A stretch of 64,000 nucleotides of DNA from assembly GCA_902728285.1 (NCBI GenBank), contig CACVBU010000865.1, forward strand, positions 1,145,044 through 1,209,043. The letters are read 5' to 3'. This DNA comes from Clytia hemisphaerica (lineage: Eukaryota > Cnidaria > Hydrozoa > Leptothecata > Clytiidae). The notes under the pieces are model-generated. The model saw only the letters and a program-made list of their open reading frames with translations, made no database searches and was not told the origin of the DNA. Below are positions 10,785 through 21,322 of the stretch, piece by piece; position 1 is the stretch's first letter; each line of letters begins with the position of its first letter. Made by a program: the position numbers and the translations under genes.

Positions 10785-11323
10785 CTAACAATATCCTTTA
10801 GAATTTATTTTATTCATAAACAATATTAATTTTTGTGACTTAATGATGTAATTAACAGTTTTATATTTAGTATTTATTATACTATTTTGGCTATTAAAAG
10901 GAACTTCAAGCGTGAAATCCTTTTCATCCTGCCACACACAACGTTCGATACTCCTTTTGCTTTTTCCAAACCTTTCAGCCAAAGTAGCGGCTCTCTCTGT
11001 TTGGTCGCAGAATTTACTCGAGGAGTTTTCAATCGCTTGTACTGTTTATAACCATTTCTCTTTACCATTCTGACAACTGATGATCTCTTAATTCCAGTGT
11101 ATTTCTCTATTTCCCGTGGTGACAAATGTGTACCGGAGTTGTCCTCTTGAGAACATATCAAATCATCAATTAAGGATTCATTCTCAGGTGTTGTAACAGT
11201 TCTTGGTCTCCCAGATCCGGGTTTTCTGTCCATTGAACCATACTGCTTAAATCGATTGATTAAGTTTTGAACAGATGTTTTGTGCCAGAGCTGACAGGAC
11301 TCTTGGAAAGAAAAGATTAGCAA
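10785..11323 (-). pseudogene. Tc1/mariner-type transposase fragment
   Basis: The minus strand encodes a paired-type helix-turn-helix region (SVQNLINRFKQYGSMDRKPG, SGRPRTVTTPENE, LSPREIEKYTGIKRSSVVRM), then after a frameshift near 10980 LAERFGKSKRSIERC and VWQDEKDF. The last is the first catalytic-aspartate motif of the DDE/D domain. The rest of the catalytic domain is missing, so it cannot be active. TCTTTTCTTTCCAAG upstream of AGTCCTG could be a splice acceptor. Confidence 0.75.
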
Positions 11324-12902
11324 GGCAACTCAAACTAATTTTGAAAGCCTCTCTGCCTAGAGAACTTTTAGAACCCATAAAAAGAAATAAAACGATATTC
11401 GTAAAAAGATAATTTGGATTTACACTCTACATATGTTAAAGAATAAATGTAGAACAGTTGAGTGATTTTTGACAATTACTTCTCGAGATATCTACGTTAC
11501 AAGTTTCGACATGTTTTTCTGAACCAACCGGTATACAATTAATTGACTAATTTAAAACTATTTAGTATATTCACAATATTCATGTACCAAACATTTATAT
11601 GTTTTTTCAACTAATAAGACTAATGACATTTTAGAATAAGATGAAATTTAAAAATCTATTTCATTTATCTACATTTTCATTTCTCTATCCAGTTCCCATA
11701 TGCAATCATTTGGATTGAAGCATCCTTTGAATTAAACTTGCAATAGTATCAATACGTTTCTGAAAGACACAAAGTCCATAGTTTTTACAAACGCATCCTA
11801 TTTCGGTTGTCTGGTTTTTCACATTATTGCAAACCTCGTTAAACCTTGTCACTTTTAACACATCGTAAAACTCTGTGTAATTCTGTCGGTTTTACGTACG
11901 TTGCTCACCTATGTTACCTAAGTATACTGCAGTCCGGGAAACTGTGTATAACCCCTTTTTAATGCATATTACAAGACAACGTCTCTTAAAGCTTTCCTTT
12001 GTCTGTAAAACTAGGTATTGTTTTACGCAATCCGTAAAACTCAGGATGGACGGGTTCATGGAACTCAGGACAACTCCGTGGTTCGTTTCCTGAAATAGAA
12101 CGATGTCAGGTAAAACTACGTCAAACGGTGTCTTATAACTCCGGAAAAATGTCTTTTTACGAAGTTGTCCTGAATCATAAACTGTCTTTTTCTGCCGTGG
12201 TAGACTGTTGGGGCTTTCATAATCAGCTCATTCTCAATTCTGTTGTAACTCAGATCTTTCAAGTTTTTGGGGTCAGCACCTTAAAAAAAGCAAAACCTTT
12301 AAAACGTCATTTAGTTCATTTTTTCGTGACTTGTCCTAGACAAAATAGTTATACACCTTAGGACATAACAGATGATCTTTGTTGCTTCCTTTTTAGCAAT
12401 CGAGCTACTAAAGTAAGGACATTATATTGTACCCATACAGGACTATAACAATATGGTGATGTGAAACTCCTTACCTTTGAAAGGGCTCATTTTGTCTTTG
12501 AATATTGAGGAAATTTCATTCGATATAACTTTCTTTAATTTCTTCAGAAACAGCTGATTCATTTTGGATGATTCTTCTTTTTTCAGGACATGGTACAAGG
12601 CTACAATATTCATATCTCATAAATTGTATTAATTGTTCTTTGATGGCAGGTGTCATGACTTTTCCAGGGTTAAGTGTTTTCTAATAAAAAAGATGGTTTG
12701 TACATTCTGGTAATTTCCTTTTTATTCTAACTCACCTAATATGAAGTATATTTTCCTCTCCTAAGTTTGTGAGGCTTTGTTATTTCTAAAATAACCTTCA
12801 GGATTTAAAGAATTTCCCATTTGATGTATTTGATGCATTTTTAAAGGAATATTATAAGAAAATTCCTCAAAATCGCGTGAATTTGAACTATTCAACTCTG
12901 TA
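11324..12902. other. non-coding stretch without recognised genes
   Basis: AT-rich. Several GTAAAACT-like words occur between 11860 and 12120, but not at a regular period. No ORF with protein-like features. Confidence 0.5.
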
Positions 12903-13113
12903 TTAGGATCCTAACCTAGGAATGCTGTAAGAATATTCTAGGATAATTTTCCCGAAAAATAAAATATCCATGATGAAAAAGGAGGATGTGGCTTTTTTAT
13001 AAGAATGGTGTAAATCCATTTCATCCTCTTTTATCATTGATATTTTTAACTTTTTTGGGAAAATTATCCTAGAATATTCTAACAGCATTCATAGTCTTAG
13101 GTTAGGATCCTAA
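12903..13113. mobile_element. 211-bp foldback MITE
   Basis: Starts TTAGGATCCTAACCTA and ends with the inverse; the arms match over about 70 bp (for example AATATTCTAGGATAATTTTC in both orientations). The centre carries an A/T-rich loop. No clear TSD was seen because the termini are palindromic with the flanks. Confidence 0.8.
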
Positions 13114-13690
13114 TTCACACTAGATTTAACATTAAGCACACACGTCTTAAGTATAAAATGGCATTTTTGTGAAAGGAGTGAGCCTTACTTGGGGGTAATT
13201 GATAATTGAAAATGTTCTAAAAATGACATTCTTAGCTGAGTAACAAAATTCAATTTTTGCTGATTCTACAATCACCCGCGAAATATATTGAGATTTTAGT
13301 GTATTTTAACGTTTTTCAGAATTTAAAGTTCGGGCGAGAATTGCTATTTTAGCACTTCCACTTTCTTCCATTGAATATTTCGATTTTAGAGGGGTTTGGT
13401 GGCTTCTGGGCTATATTCGAAGCCTCATTCGAGCAAATTTGAGCTTTTAAATCCTGAGATCCTAAAGTCTTAAGTCTCATGTTAAAACTCAGAGTTAAAA
13501 CTCTACTTTCCAACTGTAGTTTAGGGCGCTTGAAAATCAATTGTGGTGTTCAAATTTACACCGGGAACTCCCCTTTGTCTCAAATATTTAGTGGATGATT
13601 GTAGCATTATTCTTAATTTTTTGTCTATTTTCATCATGGACTTCTTATAAACTGTATTCTTATACAAAAAAAGAAAAACGTGTATTGCAT
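13114..13690. other. non-coding stretch
   Basis: No gene, RNA or repeat was recognised. Confidence 0.5.
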
Positions 13691-13925
13691 TCCTTCTAGA
13701 CTTGGTTAAGTAAGTAAGTAATGAATTTATTTGTCTTAATAAGCGAGACGAGTGACCACACTCATAGACATAAGCTAAACTAAGGAGGTGGACGCACGCT
13801 ACTGTTACAAGAAAAAATAGTTTCTAAGATCTTACTAGGATACATTGAAAAAAAGATTTTTATAAAATAGCAATAAAGAAATGAAAAATTCAGAACGAAA
13901 CTTGAAATCGTAAAAATTAAGTATA

Positions 13926-16085
13926 TCAAGAGAAGAAATATAATCTTGTTAAATTTTTGAGACGATCCAATGTTAGTGTAGAGATGTCGTCATAGGCTAG
14001 GTATTTTTGTATGTCGTTCCAAATCGAAATAGATTGGTATAAAATTGAGTAATTACCATAAGTCACTGTAGTTACTGCAGGAATTTTTAAAAGACCAGAC
14101 TTATAACGAATTACATTATGACGGTCAGTATCATTTAGACGCCTATATTCAAGACTTTGCAGAAGAAGAGGTAGCTTGTGTTTTAAAAGTTTAAACAGTA
14201 AAATGATATTCAAGTATTTGACAAAGTCAAAAAAGGAAAGAAGTTTAAAGTTCGAAAGCAAGGGAAACGAATGTGCACGAAAATCAGAGAAGGACATAAT
14301 TCTAAGAGCTTGCTTCTGGAGAACAAGAGCTCGTTTAGCACGAGTAGTTTGACGTTGGCCCCAAATTTGGGCTGCATATGAAAGGTGACAATGGAAAAGA
14401 GAAAAGTATAATGATGTTAAGGTTTTTTTGTTGACATAATGTTGAAGTTTACTCAGAGCCCCATTGGCTCTTTTTAATTTGTTGCACACAAAATCAACGT
14501 GATTTTTCCAGTTCAGATGCTCGTCAATATACACGCCAAAATATTTCACAATTTTGCTTGTCCCCCGGGGGGGAGGGGGTCACTCATATGATCTGGCCTA
14601 CGTCATGCGCTTGAGGATGGAGTTTTTCTGCATCCCAAAATGCACTGTAAGGGTGTGTTTCTGTGAGATTGCACTGCAAGGGTCGAATTTTAAAACAAAT
14701 TCAAAATAATTGTTAAAAAGAAAGGTTTTTACTTCTCGTTTGTTTGAAAGAGTTTCTATTGTCTGATAATTACAGCTGACAAGAATAATTTTCTCAGTTT
14801 TTCTTTGAAACAGAAAATTTCCCAAGCTCCTTCTCTTCACGCAGCTTTACAGCTGAGAAATTTATTGTACTATAAGGGTTGGGTAGATCAAGAGAAAATG
14901 TAATGAAAGGGTACCTTTTCAGGCATATTGAACTGCACTGTAAGGGTACGATTTTGAAAAGGAGATTTTGCGCGGCAGATACCGTCGTTTCAGAATCGAG
15001 TGACCCCCCGGGGCTTGTCCTAAGCCGATGACCATTGATTTTAATTTTTAAATCGTAGTTGATTTTCTTTCTGACTGGACGGAAGATCATAAGCCTTGCT
15101 GGTGTTCAGAAATATTTTGTTGGCCTTCAGCCAATTCATCAAGAGTTTTAGATCAATATTGGCTTGCTTTGAAATTTGTTTTAGAGATTCGCTTGAAAAA
15201 AATAACATAGTGTCATCAGCAAAAAGATTGACCAATGCATATCGAAGTGCAATGTGGAGATCATTCACATAAAGAAGAAAAAGTAAAGGGCCAAGGACAG
15301 AGCCTTGCGGGACACCATGTTGCAAAGGTTTTGATCTTGAGTTTTTACCAGATATTGACACGAATTGTGATCTACCAGAAAGAAAAGAACGAAACCAGTC
15401 AAGAGCTTTGCCACGAATGTCATAAAAATCGAGTGTTGACAGTAGAATTGAGTGATTGACGGTATCAAAGGCTTTTTGCAAATCGATAAAGATAGAACAT
15501 CCATACTCACCACCATCAAGAGCTTTAGAAATTTTGTTTATATAGTAAAGAAGAGCTGTCTCAGCTGAATGATTGGAACGAAAACCAGATTGTATAGAGT
15601 TAGAATGATCAAGAAAGTTTTTTAGCCGCTTGTGCATAAGTTTTTGTAAAATTTTGTCGATGTTTGAAAGAAGAGAGATGGGCCTGTAGTTTTCAGCATC
15701 AAATGGAGAGCCCTTTATTTTTGAAGACGGGGATGACTTTCGCTTCTATGAGTTGACTAGGAAAGATACCAGTAAAGAAAGAAAGATTTATGATATCTGC
15801 AAAGATTGAAGAAAGACTTTTCAGATTTGAGGAGATAATTCGAAAAGGAATGCTGTTCGGACCTGAAGCTTTATGTTCACATAAAGATGAAATAACTTTG
15901 GAGATTTCATTTTTGGAAGTTGGAGAAACTAGAAAGTGATTGACGTTTCGATTGTCATTCTTCAGCCATTCTGAGAAATGATAACGCGTGTAAGGAATTT
16001 TAGAGCGTATCTTACCTGCAATAGTAGAGAAAAAGTCGTTAAAAAACTGCAGAAACTTCTTCAGGATTAGAAGATAAAGAATCAT
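13926..16085 (-). pseudogene. LINE reverse transcriptase, frameshifted and interrupted
   Basis: 15699-16085 holds the RT N-terminal region (VISSLCEHKASGPNSIPF, IEAKVIPVFKNKG). 15041-15637 holds HKRLKNFLDHSNSIQSGFR, IDLQKAFDTVNH, HGVPQGSVLGPLLF and the catalytic LFADDT. 13926-14549 holds the thumb/C-terminal region (YFGVYIDEHLNWKNHV...CHLSYAAQIWG). A DNA element at 14564-15012 splits the codons for GHRLRT and SKIVKYFGV; removing it with one TSD restores the frame at that point. Other frameshifts remain near 15650-15700 and 15090. Confidence 0.85.
14564..15012. mobile_element. 449-bp non-autonomous DNA element with 8-bp TSD
   Basis: Flanked by GCTTGTCC on both sides (14556-14563 and 15013-15020). 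Ends are inverted: CCCGGGG...GGGTCACTC on the left, GAGTGACCCCCCGGG on the right. An 8-bp TSD fits hAT, P or related superfamilies. No transposase is inside. It disrupts the LINE RT, so it is younger than the LINE. Confidence 0.9.
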
Positions 16086-17635
16086 TGATATTCAAGGAAA
16101 TGCCAGTGGAAGAAGATAAAGAGGATATAATCTCTGCCTTGCAATAGTTTGCGAAGATTACCAGAATTTTGAAAAAAGTAACGAGAATAGTAAAGTTTTT
16201 TACTTGCACAAAATATAAGAGACACAATGCGATTTCGATAAAATTTATACCTACCACGGAGAAATTTTTTGAGATCAGGTGAAGAATCGGGTACTCTCCG
16301 ATAGTCGTTGTTAAGGTTATCTCTGATTTCCATGGAGTAACGAATGCCTTTTGTGATCCAAGGTTTTAGTAAGAGATCAGGCTGACGCCTGGTCAATTGT
16401 TTCAGGGGAACATCTTTGTCATACAAAGAATTAAATCGAGTTATAAAAGAGTTAAAAGACGAATCAACATTTCCCCTTTCAATATCAAGAAGACCTTTCC
16501 AATCCACGTTCTCGAATTCTTCTTTAGAGTTTAGAGGAGAGATAAAAATATTGTCAATGAGAGTACTTGAAGTATCAGTGATCCGCGTTGGAAGAGTAAT
16601 AGATGGAAGAATTTGATAGGCACCAAGGACGTCAAGAAATTTGGAGTGAGAGATTTCAGAATCACAAGTCAAAAGATCAATGTTGAAGTCACCAAACAGG
16701 ACGAGATTTTTGTTTTCTTGACAAGACTTTCGCAACAAAGGAGTTAAAGATTTTTCGTTAAAAAGATCAATGTCGAAAAGAGGGTGTTTATAAATACATC
16801 CAACAATGAAATTTTTACGGTTTTTCAGGACAATTTCAGCAAAGGTGGATTCAAGGTTGCAAGAATTAGAATATACAAGCTTTGAAAGATCTTTACGAGG
16901 CTTGCTATTGAAAGATTTAGAAATAAAAAGGGCAGTTCCCCCAACTGTTGTGACTGCCGGGGTATCGAATGACTTAAAACCAGGGATGGAGAGCTCAGTA
17001 TTTTCGATCGAAGAATGAAGCCTTGTCTCAGTGATACCAAGAATGCTAAAATGATGGTTAAGACGAGAAAGTAACGTAGTAAGATTATCGTGGTGTTTTT
17101 CCAAAGAGCAAATGTTCAGATGGAAGCAAGAAAAATTTTGTTTTTTGAGAGAAAGAGAAGAAAATTCTGGAGTACTAAAATATTTGCAATCAAAATGATT
17201 AACATGGTCATCATATGTAATATCATCTCGTTGTTCATCGATTTGAGAATCAACATTAGAAAAAGTATCTGAAATAGAATTTAAGTGTTTAAAATAGGTT
17301 TTCAAGTGACTTATGTCTTTACCAATGGGTAAATTTTCATCAGAATCAAGGTTAGGTAAAGCATCATACCTGCAAAGTTTACAAAGCCAGATGCTCCTTA
17401 AAAATTTTGATTCGACACCAAGACACTTACTATGAAATCTCCTTTCACAGTTAGGACAAAAATGAAAAGTTTTAGCCGTTATTTCTTTCGAGCAAACAGA
17501 GCATTCATCGTTTGCCATTGTAAGCATTTTTGTCACTGAATGTAACAAAAGTGTTTCTCGAGCCAAACACAAAATAGAATAAAAGAGTATGAAGTAATAA
17601 AGGGTTATAAGATCTACAGATAAAAGAAAAATCAA
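16082..17635 (-). CDS. LINE N-terminal part: PHD finger and endonuclease
   Basis: A 517-residue open frame. A PHD-like C4HC3 cluster (CSVCSKEI...CPNCERRFHSKC...WLCKLC) lies at about residues 46-88; the natural start is probably the Met before ANDECSVC. The endonuclease follows: FHLNICSL, GITETRLH, VGGTALFI, GCIYKHP, FGDFNID and TLIDNIF. A linker region (LLKPWITKGIR...RNRIVSLIF) leads toward the RT, which is in another frame. The product would nick target DNA. Confidence 0.85.
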   Translation of the reverse strand: MIFLLSVDLITLYYFILFYSILCLARETLLLHSVTKMLTMANDECSVCSKEITAKTFHFCPNCERRFHSKCLGVESKFLRSIWLCKLCRYDALPNLDSDENLPIGKDISHLKTYFKHLNSISDTFSNVDSQIDEQRDDITYDDHVNHFDCKYFSTPEFSSLSLKKQNFSCFHLNICSLEKHHDNLTTLLSRLNHHFSILGITETRLHSSIENTELSIPGFKSFDTPAVTTVGGTALFISKSFNSKPRKDLSKLVYSNSCNLESTFAEIVLKNRKNFIVGCIYKHPLFDIDLFNEKSLTPLLRKSCQENKNLVLFGDFNIDLLTCDSEISHSKFLDVLGAYQILPSITLPTRITDTSSTLIDNIFISPLNSKEEFENVDWKGLLDIERGNVDSSFNSFITRFNSLYDKDVPLKQLTRRQPDLLLKPWITKGIRYSMEIRDNLNNDYRRVPDSSPDLKKFLRGRYKFYRNRIVSLIFCASKKLYYSRYFFQNSGNLRKLLQGRDYILFIFFHWHFLEYQ

Positions 17636-17702
17636 TTGTAATTGTATTCAAAGAGATCACTGTAGTCAGGAAAAGACTCAATTAAATCATTAAGATGCGT
17701 CA

Positions 17703-18228
17703 CTTTTAACCATCAATTATGACAATTTATCTATGGAAAAGTAAAAAGAAATCTACCCTCCTGAACTTCAGCTCAATCTTGAAAGTTCAGGCGATACTAT
17801 TACTTTTCTGGATCTCTCATTATCCAATGACAACGGTTAAATAGTTGCAAAACTCTATGAGAAAAGAGATAACTTTCCTTTTTCGATTGTTTGTCTTTTA
17901 TTTGCGTCGAGCAATATTCCATCTCAAATGTTTTATAACTGTGTGAGAGCTGAAATTTTGAACATTGGTAGGGTCTGTTCCAATGTGAGCAATTTCAATA
18001 GTGCAAGTATGTCTCTCATTGATAGCAGTAGCGGCCTGGCTTAAATTTCTTGGACTTAAATTTGGACTTGTCTCTGTTTCTTTCACTAATTTACTGATTT
18101 TCATTTCTTTTTAATCGATAGAGTCGTTTAATATTTCAATGTGTTGTATCTTTTTCTCTGTCCAGTATATTTGTAGTTTGTGTCTAAGTTTGTTGAGTTT
18201 GTCTCATTTCCTAATTCGTTTCCAATGT
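17703..18228 (+). pseudogene. 5'-truncated Penelope-like element, 3' end copy
   Basis: Nearly identical to the 3' part of the Penelope-like element at 63.3-63.93 kb, from TTTTAACCATCAAT to TTCGTTTCCAATGT. It covers the last part of RT (YPPELQLNLESSG, FLDLSLSNDNG) and the 3' UTR. It keeps a sense codon (GCG TCG AGC) where the 63-kb copy has TAG, but lacks about 120 bp of the C-terminal coding region. Confidence 0.85.
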
Positions 18229-19037
18229 TTTTTTATTATTAAATTCTCTTTAACCACCAAACAATTTGGTATATATCAGTATATATAACTAAACAATATC
18301 CTCTACTTTAGACTATATAACAAAATTTACACTTTCGTTTTTGATTAAAAATAAAGCAACAGTAATATCCGAAATGATATAGGGCACTGAAATTTAAGAA
18401 GAACGGGATATCCGCTATGCTCTATGGAGGAGAGACCGATCTTGCCAGCGGGGCCTATCCGATGTTCGAAAGCGGTCTTGCCTCCAAAGGCCTAAGTGCG
18501 GACCCCACAATACCCGAGCGGCGACGAAAAGAGCCAGGGACTTGGAGTTGAGATTTTGTTCGGACCTAGACGGACAGAAGACGAGGATTTGTAAACAAAC
18601 CACAAAATCAAAAACAAGCGATAAGAAAGCTGGAAAATGTGGAGTGATGTATAGTGCATAGTGGTTGGAAGCTAGATTTAGTAGGGCTTGGTCCTCAAGG
18701 TTTTAGGGTCGTATAAATAAAATATTAAACATTATCATTATATCCATATTCTAGATTATGATATATAAAAAGTATGTTTTTAAATTTCGACCACCATGAA
18801 GGACAGAGCAAGGCTAGGCTAAACTAAGGAATTGAGGTTTCAAAAATTGTGGTTTCCTCTGTTAAAGAGTACTCCCCGATATAATGATTTGACTAGAGCT
18901 AAAAGACATGAGAGTAGACTGAGAGCTAGCTGATTTTGGATTAGTTTCAGTCCAGGCAAAAAGAAAAAAGAAAAAAAGCGCTCACAAAAAGATGGTATGT
19001 TATATATGGAATTTCTGAGGTCCAGATCTATATATTT
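18229..19037. other. intervening DNA with a GC-richer patch
   Basis: 18400-18720 is clearly GC-richer than its surroundings and ends in GTCGTATAAATAAAATATT, like the 3' end of a LINE or SINE. No protein-like frame was recognised. 18960-18980 is A-rich and may be the 3' tail of the next LINE fragment (minus strand). Confidence 0.4.
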
Positions 19038-20037
19038 TTACCTAGGAATATTTGATTCTAATAAATTTTTTAATTTAATATGACTCTTAGAGTCCCAGTT
19101 CCTGAGAATTTCTGAGAGTTCCGAGCGTTTACTTTCATCAAGAAGTGTTTCATTTTTCAGTTCGATTTTTCCACCAAGGAGTACATAAATCATATCAATG
19201 TTCTCTTCCAGCGTGATGTTGAATGTCGACTGTAATGTTGAGAAATATCTGTTTTTTGTTGACAACAGGGCCAAAAGGTATCTCCGCGTTGTTTTGTTTT
19301 TCATTTTTTTAACGTTGAACGACACATCAGACAAGTTGAAATATTTGTTTAAGTCGTTTCTGGAATGTTTAGAGATCCCCCACAGTGCTTTCAACGAATT
19401 TCTACATTGTTGGTTTAATAATGTCTCGAAATATTTATTAAAATCCAATATCTCTATGCCATACAAAACTTTTGGTACGATGACTGAACGGAATACGGTT
19501 GCTGTAGTGCTTGGATGATACCATTTTGCTCCACCGGATATCAAGGAGGTTGTAGTTGCCCACAGTTCTGATAGTCTGGAATCTTTATGTTTGTCTAGAG
19601 TCAGTAGATTTCCTTTTGTTCCCCATTTGAACCCCAGATGTTTCATTTCAGACTTGACTGGAATTGATGATGAATGCATTGTGAGGTAGGGATTTGGAAA
19701 GGGACAATTTCCAGATATTACAAATTGTGTTTTCAGTTCGTTAAACTTGATAGCATATTCATTTCCGTATTGGAGACAGGTATTTAGTAGACGCTGAAGC
19801 TGTGTTAGAGTTGGACTCATCAAGATGATATCATCCGCGAATGCTATTATTGAAGTATTAATGTTTCCTGGAAGAAATGTACCAATGTTTAGCTCTTGCA
19901 CTCTATGCAATAGGTCCTCGGTGTATAAATTGTAAAGAAAAGGTGCTAGGATCGAGCCCTGACGTACTCCTTGTGATAAATGTAGACTGGTGATCCGTTT
20001 TGATTGTACTTTTGGATAGTGTCCTTTCAACACTACA
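19038..20037 (-). pseudogene. LINE reverse transcriptase fragment, 5'-truncated
   Basis: A 331-residue open frame on the minus strand starts inside RT: LSQGVRQGSILAPFLYNLYT, catalytic IAFADDIILMSPT, FNELKTQFVISG, MKHLGFKWG, then thumb and C-terminal regions. It lacks endonuclease and fingers, as expected for 5' truncation during insertion. There are no internal stops, so it is fairly young. Clade not assigned. Confidence 0.85.
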
Positions 20038-21260
20038 TTTTACGACACCGAAAAAAAGTGCAAAATATGGGCCAATGAAAATCTATTTTTTCAAAAGCTA
20101 TTTTAGTGAAAAACAAATAAAAAACTTACAGAACAGCAGTAGAAGACATTGATGTGTTGAAGGATAAAAAAATTCTGCACTAAAACTGCCAAAATACTTG
20201 AAGAAATCTCAAATCCTTACCTCTAACTTTCATAACAGTCATTTCACCGCCTCCATCTTGAATTTGAACGTTTTTCAAATGTTTGTTTTGATTGCGCACT
20301 TCATCCTAACCCTTTGAAACCTATACTTTCCGGAATGGAAATTTATCGCTCTTTTCAAATATCATAACCATTTGATTCTCACAACAACAGAAAACTAAAT
20401 ATCATTGCTTAAATGACCATACATATAAAAGACGCGTATACGCGTCTCTCGTATATAGGCACGGACGCGTATACGCGTCTCTCGTAGGCTAAGGGTTAAT
20501 CATCGTAAATTGTGATAACAAAAAAAAGTAGAAACCAAATAACTAAAGAACTAAGAAATCAAACAAAATAATACCTTTTCTTGTGTTTTAGTGTTTAGAA
20601 TATTCCTCATCGGTTGCTGATCTTTTAATCCGTTTTGTCAGGTATTGGCTGCTTTTTCCACTTCCTTTCTCTAAAGCTGCCCTACTCTCATTTATTTTTG
20701 ACAAAACCCTTCGCACCTTTTGTGGCAACCTTTGCAAACAACTTTCAGATCCTATGGTTTTATCTGTTCTCCTAAACTCTTCTCAATTTCCTTGCCTGCT
20801 TTTGATTTTTTATCCTCATGCCAAAGCTTTATTCTGCAATCTTTATTTAATATCTCTTCAACACAAAAAAATGCATCGGTTGTCTGCTTCTGGTGAAAGA
20901 CTTGCAGTCTCTTTTATTCCCCCTTTCCTGAGTTCCGTTCATTTTGTCATTTACATTTCTTATAAAAACTCCTCCTCTCATCAAATCTTACATCCCACAA
21001 TTTTTCTCTCTTGTATCTTTTTTAAAATGCTTCATAATACATTTTCTTATAAAACTTGTCAATTTTCAACGCAGGCATTTACTTCCCCTTAGAAATGTCG
21101 ATTTCAAAAGAATTCGCCTTTGTCAATTTCACATTTTACAATGTCGATTACAAATTCCTTTCATATTTTGTTTCTTATAAAAGGTATGCGCGTGGGAAAA
21201 GTGAAAAATCAAAACAAACGCTCCTTCGCAGTGATTTGAAAAGCCATAGACTTAAACACA
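20038..21260. other. non-coding stretch with short palindromes
   Basis: No convincing gene. ORFs around 20754-21280 look compositional. TAACCCTT near 20308 recurs inverted near 20491, bracketing the palindromes at 20431-20479; this could be a small element. Confidence 0.4.
20431..20479. repeat. two copies of a 16-bp perfect palindrome
   Basis: GACGCGTATACGCGTC occurs at 20431-20446 and 20464-20479, each followed by TCTCGTA. Both are unusually GC-rich for this region and contain paired CGCG steps. Confidence 0.9.
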
Positions 21261-21263
21261 ATC

Positions 21264-21322
21264 TCAAGGTGGAGCGGTAGTACAATCAGAGGACGCAAAT
21301 TCCAATATTCGAGCCCTATGTC
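21264..21322 (+). other. possible tRNA-like or SINE-head relic
   Basis: GGTGGAGCGGTAGTACAATC resembles a D-arm/A-box, and about 30 bp later TATTCGAGCCC resembles a B-box. No complete cloverleaf or acceptor stem was found, so this is weak. Confidence 0.2.

Larger units (their letters stand above)
13705..17640 (-). mobile_element. LINE of CR1/L2/Daphne type, minus strand, nearly full length
   Basis: Order on the minus strand: PHD finger, AP-like endonuclease, RT, 3' UTR. The 3' end carries a TTAC repeat (complement of 13708-13722), a common type of terminal tandem repeat in this LINE group. The coding part has several frameshifts and a 449-bp DNA element inserted at 14564-15012. The 5' boundary is close to 17640, just before a Penelope fragment. 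Confidence 0.8.

Noticed and set aside
18415..18603. 62-residue minus-strand ORF in the GC-richer patch
   Set aside because: No homology recognised; the patch looks like a retroelement 3' region.
20754..21092. 112-residue plus-strand ORF rich in F, S and L
   Set aside because: Composition follows the T-rich DNA; no signal peptide plus domain pattern that holds up.
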